A stretch of 64,000 bases of DNA from Verrucomicrobiaceae bacterium (GTDB lineage: Bacteria; Verrucomicrobiota; Verrucomicrobiia; Verrucomicrobiales; Verrucomicrobiaceae): positions 1,612,001-1,676,000 of the forward strand of contig JABTUN010000002.1 of the NCBI GenBank assembly GCA_015075365.1, written 5' to 3'. Below are positions 49,775 through 56,667 of the stretch, piece after piece. The notes below the pieces were generated by a model. The model searched no databases. It was not told where the DNA came from and saw only the letters and a list, made by a program, of their open reading frames with translations. Both the position numbers and the translations under genes were made by a program. The first letter of the stretch is position 1. Each line of letters opens with the position of its first letter.

Positions 49775-50289
49775 AAACACGTCTCCTCCTCGCCTTCATG
49801 ATCTCGCTCCTCGCCTCCTGTGCCCGTCCGCCGCTGAAGACGGTGCCGAAGCTCGATCTGCCGCGCTTCATGGGAGACTGGTATGTCTTCGCACACATCC
49901 CTTACTCGCTGGAGAAGGGCAAAGTGGGCACGCTCGATCGCTACGCGTTGCGTCCCGATGGTCGCATTCAGAACTCGTATCTCTTCCGTCGCGGCTCGCT
50001 CGACGCCCCGCTGGAGGAGTGGAAGGGCGTCGCGTGGGTGCATGACAAGCAATCGAACGCCGAGTGGCGAGTGCAGTTCATGTGGCCCTTTCGCGTGCCG
50101 TTTCTCGTGATCGATCTCGATGACGATTATCAGTGGGCGGTGATCGGCTATCCCTCGCGCAAGCTCGCGTGGGTGCTGAGCCGGAAGACCTCGCTCGATG
50201 AAAAAACCTACCAAGGCATCCTGCAACGCATGCAGCAGCAGGGTTACGACACCGCCAAGCTCGCCAAAGTCCCCCAACTCAAAGATTGA
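49771..50289 (+). CDS. blc: Lipocalin family lipoprotein (Blc-like)
   Basis: 172 residues. A lipoprotein signal (MISLLASC, Cys at about residue 17) anchors it to the outer membrane. The lipocalin GxW motif is FMGDWYVFAHIPYSLEKG, and the barrel ends with VLSRKTSLDEKTYQGILQR. Bacterial Blc binds lysophospholipids or fatty acids and helps maintain membranes after stress. Here it fits the light/oxidative cluster. ATGA overlap with the SDR gene. Confidence 0.92.
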   Translation: MKTRLLLAFMISLLASCARPPLKTVPKLDLPRFMGDWYVFAHIPYSLEKGKVGTLDRYALRPDGRIQNSYLFRRGSLDAPLEEWKGVAWVHDKQSNAEWRVQFMWPFRVPFLVIDLDDDYQWAVIGYPSRKLAWVLSRKTSLDEKTYQGILQRMQQQGYDTAKLAKVPQLKD

Positions 50290-50298
50290 TCTGCCGAT

Positions 50299-50883
50299 AT
50301 GAAAACGAAGATGACCTTCCTGCTCCTCCTTCCTGTGGCACTCGCCGTGTTTTGGTTTGCGTCGAACTCTCGCGCTGCCACGGAGACACCGGAATACAAG
50401 GTGATCCGCACCGATGAGAAATTCGAGATCCGCGATTACCCCGCGCTGTCGCTCGCCACCTCGCCGATGGCCGCGGACGGCATGAACGGTGGCTTCGGGA
50501 ACCTGTTCCGCTTCATCACCGGCACGAACGAAGCCAAAGAGAAGATCGAGATGACCTCCCCGGTGCTTATTTCGAACACGACGGAGAAGAAGACAATGAG
50601 CTTCATCATGCCGCAGGCCACCGTGAGCAAAGGCGTGCCGAAACCTGCGGGTGATGCCGTGTCTCTCACCAGCCTGCCCGCGACGCGTTTTGCGGTGCTG
50701 CGCTTTGCCGGAGGTCGGAACGCGGAGAACGAGAAGAGCGCCATCGCGGCGCTGCGTGCGTGGCTGACGGCGCAAAAGCTCACGGGCAAGGGCGAGCCGC
50801 TCTTCGCCTACTATGACCCGCCGTGGACGCCGATCCCATTTCGACGCAATGAGGTCATGATCCGCATCGACAAAGACTCGTGA
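50299..50883 (+). CDS. SOUL heme-binding family protein
   Basis: 194 residues with an N-terminal export signal (residues about 5-26, ending SRAA). The SOUL/HBP fold is shown by YKVIRTDEKFEIRDYPALSLATSP, GFGNLFRFITGTNEAKEKIEMTSPVLI and FAYYDPPWTPIPFRRNEVMIRI. SOUL proteins bind heme or porphyrin. It would act in the periplasm, alongside TspO, on tetrapyrroles that become toxic in light. Starts 10 bases behind the lipocalin gene. Confidence 0.93.
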   Translation: MKTKMTFLLLLPVALAVFWFASNSRAATETPEYKVIRTDEKFEIRDYPALSLATSPMAADGMNGGFGNLFRFITGTNEAKEKIEMTSPVLISNTTEKKTMSFIMPQATVSKGVPKPAGDAVSLTSLPATRFAVLRFAGGRNAENEKSAIAALRAWLTAQKLTGKGEPLFAYYDPPWTPIPFRRNEVMIRIDKDS

Positions 50884-50886
50884 GGC

Positions 50887-51030
50887 ATGCGCGGCGTCCG
50901 CAAAGAGCATCTGCCGGAAAAGATCTGCCTCGCCTGCGGTCGTCCGTTTGCATGGCGGAAGAAGTGGGAGCGTGATTGGGAGAACGTGAAGTTTTGCAGC
51001 TATGCCTGCCGCCGACGCAAATCCTCATGA
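50887..51030 (+). CDS. DUF2256 small zinc-ribbon-like protein
   Basis: 47 residues. Four cysteines form a small zinc-binding knuckle: CLACGRPF and, after a WRKKWERDWENVKF stretch, CSYACRRR. DUF2256 is known as a common neighbour or fused part of bacterial cryptochrome/photolyase genes, which supports the light-response role of this operon. The start lies 3 bases after the SOUL stop; the stop overlaps the next ATG (ATGA). Confidence 0.88.
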   Translation: MRGVRKEHLPEKICLACGRPFAWRKKWERDWENVKFCSYACRRRKSS

Positions 51031-51272
51031 TCACCGCCGAAGCCATTCGCGCGAAGTTGCTCGACCTCGCCGCCCGGCGCAGCGAAGGCGCGACGTTTTG
51101 CCCATCCGAAGCGGCGAGAGGTCTCGACAAGGACTGGCGACCCCTCATGCCCCGCGTGCGCGAGGTGGCGGCGGGGCTGGTGGACGATGGAAAGCTCCTC
51201 TGCACCCAGCGTGGCCTGCCCGCGCATCCACTCACGACCCGCGGAGCCATCCGGCTGGCGAGGCCGGAGTGA
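51027..51272 (+). CDS. DUF3253 protein
   Basis: 81 residues. Winged-helix-like DUF3253 family: AIRAKLLDLAARRSEGATFCPSEAARGL, then WRPLMPRVREVAAGLVDDGKLLCTQRG. Function unknown; it recurs beside DUF2256 and photolyases. The ATG overlaps the DUF2256 stop. It is the last gene of the photolyase operon as seen here. No terminator is obvious immediately after it; the glycine-zipper gene follows after 71 bases. Confidence 0.87.
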   Translation: MITAEAIRAKLLDLAARRSEGATFCPSEAARGLDKDWRPLMPRVREVAAGLVDDGKLLCTQRGLPAHPLTTRGAIRLARPE

Positions 51273-51343
51273 GATTTTTTGGGCACCATTGAATGAATCT
51301 GTCCAAGTGGCGTCGGAACAGCCGCAATACCCTGCGTCTTCCC

Positions 51344-51763
51344 ATGAAAACCCAATCCACGCGTTTCCTTGTCGTCGGAACCCTGCTTCTGGCACTCACA
51401 CTCACCTCATGTGCGCCCTACGGCCCCGGTTATGGATACGGCGGCGACTGGGGCGGCTACGGCAGGCCCACGCGGGCGGACGCGGCCATCGGCGGCGCTT
51501 TGATCGGCGCGGCGGCGGGCGGCATCATCGGAAACCAGAAGCGTCGCGGGCTGGAAGGCGCGGCAATTGGCGGTGTGCTGGGCGCGCTGGCAGGTGGCAT
51601 GATTCAAAGCGCGCGGGAGCGCCGTCAGCAGGCAGGCTTTGGCTATGACCAGCCGTATGGCGGCTACCAGCAGCCGCATTGCCCGCCGCAACAAGGCTAT
51701 TACGACAACGGCTACTATCCGCAGCAGGGTGGCTACGGCTACAATCCGTATGGATGGCAGTAA
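51344..51763 (+). CDS. Glycine-zipper outer-membrane lipoprotein
   Basis: 139 residues from the ATG at 51344. A lipobox LTLTSC places the lipidated Cys at about residue 24. After a Tyr/Gly-rich linker, AAIGGALIGAAAGGIIGNQ and AIGGVLGALAGGMIQSAR form a Gly-zipper helix pair of the YMGG/17-kDa-antigen type. The C-terminal 50 residues are Gln/Gly/Tyr-rich (GGYQQPHC, GYGYNPYGWQ). Such lipoproteins insert in the outer membrane or bind peptidoglycan. Leader cttccc before the ATG; the terminator at 51800 follows. Confidence 0.85.
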   Translation: MKTQSTRFLVVGTLLLALTLTSCAPYGPGYGYGGDWGGYGRPTRADAAIGGALIGAAAGGIIGNQKRRGLEGAAIGGVLGALAGGMIQSARERRQQAGFGYDQPYGGYQQPHCPPQQGYYDNGYYPQQGGYGYNPYGWQ

Positions 51764-51799
51764 GCGCTCCCCGAGTCCTGCCTCAAATCCCCTTGAAGG

Positions 51800-51826
51800 A
51801 CGCCGCCATGCGCGGCGTTCTTTTTT
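51800..51826 (+). terminator. Terminator after the glycine-zipper gene
   Basis: A 7-bp ACGCCGC/GCGGCGT stem with a short loop is followed by TTCTTTTTT. It ends transcription before the DUF1080 gene at 51842. Confidence 0.75.
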
Positions 51827-51841
51827 GCCCGATTCACCACC

Positions 51842-52801
51842 ATGAAACACACCTTCCTAGCAATCCTCCTCGCGCTTGGCACCACCGCCAGCGCTGAAAA
51901 CCCGTTCATCGGCCGTTGGGCCCTCACCATTCCCGGAGGCGGCGCGGGCTGGCTCGGTGTCGAGGAAAAGGAGGGCAAACTGAGCAGCAACGTGCTTTGG
52001 GGCGGGGGCAGCGTGGTCCCCACGGCGGGCACCAAGGTCGAGGGAGACACATTGATCGTCACCCGCGAGCAGAAGAACAAGGAGGGCAAGGTTACCACTG
52101 AAACGATTACCGCCACGCGCAGCGGCGACACGCTGAGCCTGACCACGGTGAAGCACAATCCCGCTGGCAAGCAGATGGGTGAGCCCGCCGCCTTCACCGG
52201 CAAACGCATCCCCGACCTGCCGCCACGGCCTGACCTCTCCAAGGTGAACTTCGGCCCGCAGATCCAGCTTCTGAATGGCAAGGATCTCACCGGCTGGCGG
52301 TTGCTGAAGGAAGGCGTGGACAACGGCTGGAGCGTCAAAGACGGCATCCTCATGAACCGCGTGACCAAGGAAAAGGGCAAGCACTACGGCAACCTGCGCA
52401 CCGATGCCGAGTTCGAGGACTTCAATCTGAAGACCGAGGTCCGCACCCAGGAGGGCAGCAACAGCGGCATCTACCTGCGCGGCATTTATGAAGTGCAGAT
52501 CATGGAGAGCTTTGGCAAGCCGCTCGACTCCCATCACATGGGCGCGCTCTACAGCCGGATCACGCCTGCGGTGGCCGCTGAAAAGCCCATCGGTGAGTGG
52601 CAGACGCTCGACATCACGCTGGTGGACCGCCACCTCACTGTGATCCTCAATGGCAAGACGATCATCGACAACCAGCCCGTGCTCGGCTGCACAGGCGGCG
52701 CGATGACGAGCGACGAGTTCAAGCCCGGCCCCATCTATCTCCAAGGGGACCACACGAATGTCGATTATCGTAACATGTTGCTGCGTCCCGTCGTGAAGTG
52801 A
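51842..52801 (+). CDS. Second DUF1080-family exported protein with N-terminal extra domain
   Basis: 319 residues. Signal peptide (1-18, TTASA). Residues about 20-120 are a small beta barrel-like domain (WALTIPGGGAGWLGVEEKEGKL, VTREQKNKEG) not found in the other DUF1080 protein; residues about 138-319 are the DUF1080 jelly-roll: LLNGKDLTGWRLLKEGVDNGWSVKDGILMN, GSNSGIYLRGIYEVQIMES and GPIYLQGDHTNVDYRNMLLRP. This second family member shows recent or ancient expansion. ATG follows ccaccaccc-rich DNA. A hairpin terminator follows. Confidence 0.85.
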   Translation: MKHTFLAILLALGTTASAENPFIGRWALTIPGGGAGWLGVEEKEGKLSSNVLWGGGSVVPTAGTKVEGDTLIVTREQKNKEGKVTTETITATRSGDTLSLTTVKHNPAGKQMGEPAAFTGKRIPDLPPRPDLSKVNFGPQIQLLNGKDLTGWRLLKEGVDNGWSVKDGILMNRVTKEKGKHYGNLRTDAEFEDFNLKTEVRTQEGSNSGIYLRGIYEVQIMESFGKPLDSHHMGALYSRITPAVAAEKPIGEWQTLDITLVDRHLTVILNGKTIIDNQPVLGCTGGAMTSDEFKPGPIYLQGDHTNVDYRNMLLRPVVK

Positions 52802-52824
52802 CATGGCCTGCGCGGCCAAGTTCG

Positions 52825-52855
52825 ACGCCGCGGAGCACTTCCTCCGCGGCGTTTT
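52825..52855 (+). terminator. Terminator after the second DUF1080 gene
   Basis: A perfect 10-bp stem (52825-52834 with 52843-52852) with an 8-base loop is followed by TTTT. It closes the transcript 23 bases behind the stop. Confidence 0.75.
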
Positions 52856-52915
52856 CATGTCATGAGGCAGTTTTGCGCGCGAGGATGCACGCGATCACGG
52901 CGTTCACACGGCCGC

Positions 52916-53920
52916 ATGAAACGACGCTCCTTTCTCCTCGCCTGCGGCACGGCCGCCTTCGCCGCTGGAAACGACACCCGGCTTCGGATCGGGCAGATCG
53001 GCACGGAACACGCGCACGCGAGCGGCAAAATGGCGGCGATGCGCTCGCTGACAGATGTATGGGAGGTGGTGGGGTGCACAGGGCCAAAAGGATACGAGGG
53101 CGTGAAGTCGATGAGCGTGGAGGAGCTGCTCGCCACGCCGGATTTGAAGGCAGTGGCGGTTGAAACCACCATTGAGGCGTCCTGTGAGATGGCGCGGCGC
53201 TGCATCGAGGCAGGAAAACATGTGCATCTCGACAAGCCGGGCGCGTTGAATCATGCGGAGTTCCAGCAAATGCGCCTGGATGCGGAGAAACGAGGACTCA
53301 CCGTCCAGATGGGATACATGCTGCGCTACAACCCGGCCTTCGAACTTCTCTTCCAGGCCGTGCGTGAGGGCTGGCTGGGCGGGATCACCGAAATCGACGC
53401 CGCGATGGGCAAGCTGGCTGATCCGGGCACGCGAAGGAAGCTCGGCGAGCTCGATGGAGGCGGCATGTTTGAGCTGGCATGCCACATTATTGATGCCGCG
53501 CTGACGATTCTGGGCAAACCGGTCTCCGTGTCAGCTTTTTCGACGCCAGCGGGTGCGGATGGCGTGAAGGACAACCAGATGGCCGTGCTGCAATACGCCA
53601 AAGCCACCGCGGTGATCCGGTGCAATCATGCCGACCCGTTTGGAGGGCCGCGCCGCCGCTTCAACGTGACGGGCACCGAGGGAACCTTCGAAATCCTGCC
53701 GTTGGAGAGCGGGAAGGTGAATCTCTCGCTTACCAAGGCACGCGGAGGTCACAGGAAGGGCTCGCAGTCATTTCAGCTCGACGTGCCGAAAGACCGTTAT
53801 GCGGCGGAGTTCGTCGATCTGGCGAAAATCGTGCGCGGGGAGAAAAAACTCGCCTGGGACGCCGCGCACGACATCGCCGTGCATGAGACGGTGCTGCGAG
53901 CGGCGGGTGTGTGGAAGTGA
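52916..53920 (+). CDS. Gfo/Idh/MocA family oxidoreductase
   Basis: 334 residues from the ATG at 52916. A twin-arginine-like start MKRRSFLLACGTAAF suggests Tat export with cofactor bound, as for many verrucomicrobial relatives. The Rossmann region reads RIGQIGTEHAHASGKM (GxGxxH-like), and AGKHVHLDKPGALN carries the catalytic Lys of the EKP-type motif. GKLADPG and FELACHIIDAALTI follow the expected domain. The family oxidises sugars or sugar derivatives. No sugar gene is adjacent. It converges on the E2 gene with 7 bases between stops. Confidence 0.87.
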   Translation: MKRRSFLLACGTAAFAAGNDTRLRIGQIGTEHAHASGKMAAMRSLTDVWEVVGCTGPKGYEGVKSMSVEELLATPDLKAVAVETTIEASCEMARRCIEAGKHVHLDKPGALNHAEFQQMRLDAEKRGLTVQMGYMLRYNPAFELLFQAVREGWLGGITEIDAAMGKLADPGTRRKLGELDGGGMFELACHIIDAALTILGKPVSVSAFSTPAGADGVKDNQMAVLQYAKATAVIRCNHADPFGGPRRRFNVTGTEGTFEILPLESGKVNLSLTKARGGHRKGSQSFQLDVPKDRYAAEFVDLAKIVRGEKKLAWDAAHDIAVHETVLRAAGVWK

Positions 53921-53927
53921 TTTTCGA

Positions 53928-55217
53928 TCACACCAGCATCAGCGCCGGGTTTTCGAGCAGCTTGCGCATTTCCGCGAGGAAGGTGGCGGCGACGGCGCCA
54001 TCGACGACGCGGTGGTCTCCGCTGAGGCCGACCCACATGCGCTGACCGGCCACAATTTGACCTTTGTCGTTCACGACGGGCACGTTGCGGATGCTGCCGA
54101 TGGCGACGATGGCAGCCTGCGGCGGATTGATGATGGCGGCGAACTGGTCGATACCATAGGCACCGAGGTTCGACACGGTGATGGTGCCGCCGGCGAAGTC
54201 ATCGGGGCTGAGCTTCTTGTTCTTGGCCTTGCCGGCGAGGTCTTTGACGCTCTGGCTGATTTCGAGCAGCGTTTTCTTTTCCGCCTGCTTGATGACCGGC
54301 GTGACGAGGCCGTCGTCGATGGCGATGGCGACGCTGAGGCCGACGGATTTGAATTTCACGATGGCATCGCCATCCCAGGCAGCGTTGATGGCGGGCTGGG
54401 CCTGCGCGGCGCGGATGACGGACTTCAGGATGAAGTCGTTCACCGTGTACTTGTTGCCGCCGGTCTTCTCGCTGGTGGCGTTGAGGTGGGCACGGAACTC
54501 CATGAGCGGCGCGGCATCGACTTCCATCTGGAGGTAGAAGTGCGGGATCTGCGTCTTCGAGGCCAGGAGGCGCTCGGCGATGATGTTGCGCATCGAGGAG
54601 GTGGCGACGCGTTCGTCCTCAGGGCCAAAGGTGGGGCGGATGGCCGGTGTGGCGGCCAAGCGGGCTCCTGCACCGCCTGCGGGAGCGTTTTCGACATCGG
54701 CACGGACCACGCGTCCGCCAGGGCCGGTGCCCACGAGCGAGTTCAAATCGACGCCACGCTCGGCGGCGATCTTTTTGGCCAGCGGAGAGGCTTTCACGCG
54801 CAGCGCGGCCCCACCGGCGGCTGCGCGGGATTTGTGCTGCGGAGCCTGCGGGAGACGCGGACCGGCTGCCGCGGCCTTCGTGGCGCTGGTCGCGGTTTTT
54901 TTCTCGGCGACCGGTGCGGGCGCGGCGATGGCCTGCGCATTGGCGATCAATTCATCGAGATTTTCCGGAGCGACCTCGTCCTCATCGAGCACGACGGCCA
55001 GCGGGGCGTTCAGCGGCACCTTGGAGCCGGCCTGGACGATGATTTTGTGGACGACACCCTCAAACGGGCTGGCGTATTCCATGGTGGCTTTGTCTGTTTC
55101 GACATCCGCGATGGCTTTGCCGATGGCGATCTTGTCCCCTTCCTTGACGCTCCATTTGGCGAGGGTTCCCTCGGTCATGGTGTCACTGAGTTTGGGCATT
55201 TCGATGAATTTGGGCAT
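53928..55217 (-). CDS. pdhC: Dihydrolipoamide acetyltransferase (E2) of the pyruvate dehydrogenase complex
   Basis: 429 residues from the ATG at 55217. One lipoyl domain opens the protein (EVETDKATMEYASPFEG, Lys at about residue 43), followed by an Ala/Pro linker, a peripheral-subunit-binding domain (ASPLAKKIAAERGVDLNSLVGTGPGGRV) and the catalytic core with GLSGDHRVVDGA (His-x-x-x-Asp-Gly). It transfers acetyl to CoA. The E1 and E3 genes are not in the window, so they are located elsewhere. Upstream in-frame sequence is open but unrelated. Confidence 0.94.
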   Translation of the reverse strand: MPKFIEMPKLSDTMTEGTLAKWSVKEGDKIAIGKAIADVETDKATMEYASPFEGVVHKIIVQAGSKVPLNAPLAVVLDEDEVAPENLDELIANAQAIAAPAPVAEKKTATSATKAAAAGPRLPQAPQHKSRAAAGGAALRVKASPLAKKIAAERGVDLNSLVGTGPGGRVVRADVENAPAGGAGARLAATPAIRPTFGPEDERVATSSMRNIIAERLLASKTQIPHFYLQMEVDAAPLMEFRAHLNATSEKTGGNKYTVNDFILKSVIRAAQAQPAINAAWDGDAIVKFKSVGLSVAIAIDDGLVTPVIKQAEKKTLLEISQSVKDLAGKAKNKKLSPDDFAGGTITVSNLGAYGIDQFAAIINPPQAAIVAIGSIRNVPVVNDKGQIVAGQRMWVGLSGDHRVVDGAVAATFLAEMRKLLENPALMLV

Positions 55218-55392
55218 GGGAAAAGGGGAGTTTGGGCCGCCATCTATGGGCGCGGACGCGGCGGAATCAACGGGGAATGCCGCAGGAGGCGTGCCGGGGT
55301 GAAAAAGGGCGGCTTTTTGACCGGAAACTGGCGTGGCAGGCCATGAGGATTGGTGCTTGGCTTTTTCGCCGGGCCTGCCAGCATCGGCGGCC

Positions 55393-56655
55393 ATGAAATG
55401 GCTCAAAAGTTTGTATGTGCAGGTCCTGATCGGCATCGTGCTGGGAGTGCTGCTGGGTTTGGTGGAGCCGGAGACCGGCGCGACGCTGGAACCGCTGGGC
55501 ACGGCGTTTGTGAACGCGGTGAAGATGCTGATCGCGCCGATCATCTTCTGCACGGTGGTGCATGGCATCGCAGGCATGGGCGATCTGAAGAAGCTGGGCA
55601 GCGTGGGCTGGAAGGCGCTGCTTTATTTTGAGGTGGTGACGACGCTGGCGCTGATCATCGGGCTGGTGGTGGCGAAGGTGGTGGAGCCGGGTGCGGGCAT
55701 GCATGTGGACCCGGCGCAGGCGGCGGCCAGCCAGGCGGACATGGCAAAAGTGGAGGCCTACCAGAGCTCCGCGGAGAAGCAGACGGTGGCGGGGCACTTG
55801 ATGCACATCATTCCCAAGACCTTTGTGAGCGCCTTCGCGGAGGGGGAGATCCTCCAGGTGCTCTTCATCGCCATTCTGGCGGGGATCGCGCTGGCGCGGC
55901 TGGGGGAACGCGCCCGCGGCGTCACGGATCTGCTGCACGCGGTGTCACAGATGTTTTTCGGGATTGTGTGGATCGTGACAAAGGCCGCCCCGGTGGCGGC
56001 CTTCGGGGCGATGGCCTTCACCATCGGCAAGTATGGAGTGGGCGCGCTGGGAAAACTGCTCCTGCTGCTGGCCTGCGTGTATCTGACCTGCCTGCTCTTT
56101 GTGTTTGTGGTGCTGGGCCTGATCGCGCGGTGGAACGGCTTCAGCATTTGGAAGGTGCTCGTACATATTAAAGAGGAGTTGCTGCTGACGCTGGGCACAT
56201 CGTCCTCGGAGGCAGCGCTGCCGGCGCTGATGGAAAAGATGGAGCGCACAGGCTGCTCGAAGGGCGTGGTGGGGATCGTGCTGCCGGCGGGCTATTCCTT
56301 CAATCTCGACGGCACCAGCATCTACCTGACGATGGCGGCGCTGTTCGTGGCGCAGGCCACGGACACGCATCTCACATTCTGGCAGGAGCTGGGCATCCTG
56401 GGCGTGCTGCTGCTGACCTCCAAGGGCGCGGCGGCTGTGACAGGCGGCGGATTCATCACGCTGGCGGCCACGCTGGCCTCGACCGGCACGATTCCCGTCG
56501 CCGGGCTGGCGATCATCCTGGGGATCGATCGCTTCATGTCCGAGGCGCGCGCCATCACGAACCTGATCGGCAACACGCTGGCCATGCTGGTGGTGGCGAA
56601 GTGGGAGGGGGAGTTCGACGCGACAAACGAGCGGGCAAAACTGCTCCTGCGCTGA
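55393..56655 (+). CDS. dctA: Dicarboxylate/amino-acid:cation symporter (DAACS family)
   Basis: 420 residues from the ATG at 55393. Eight or so membrane helices plus re-entrant loops. The substrate loop TSSSEAALPALMEKM (Ser-rich hairpin HP1), YSFNLDGTSIYLTMAALF (NLDGT cation site), GGGFITLAATLASTG and DRFMSEARAITNLIGN are DctA/GltP signatures. It takes up C4-dicarboxylates or glutamate with protons or sodium. Divergent from the E2 gene over 175 bases that probably hold two promoters. Confidence 0.95.
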   Translation: MKWLKSLYVQVLIGIVLGVLLGLVEPETGATLEPLGTAFVNAVKMLIAPIIFCTVVHGIAGMGDLKKLGSVGWKALLYFEVVTTLALIIGLVVAKVVEPGAGMHVDPAQAAASQADMAKVEAYQSSAEKQTVAGHLMHIIPKTFVSAFAEGEILQVLFIAILAGIALARLGERARGVTDLLHAVSQMFFGIVWIVTKAAPVAAFGAMAFTIGKYGVGALGKLLLLLACVYLTCLLFVFVVLGLIARWNGFSIWKVLVHIKEELLLTLGTSSSEAALPALMEKMERTGCSKGVVGIVLPAGYSFNLDGTSIYLTMAALFVAQATDTHLTFWQELGILGVLLLTSKGAAAVTGGGFITLAATLASTGTIPVAGLAIILGIDRFMSEARAITNLIGNTLAMLVVAKWEGEFDATNERAKLLLR

Positions 56656-56667
56656 ACAGCGGCAGCC

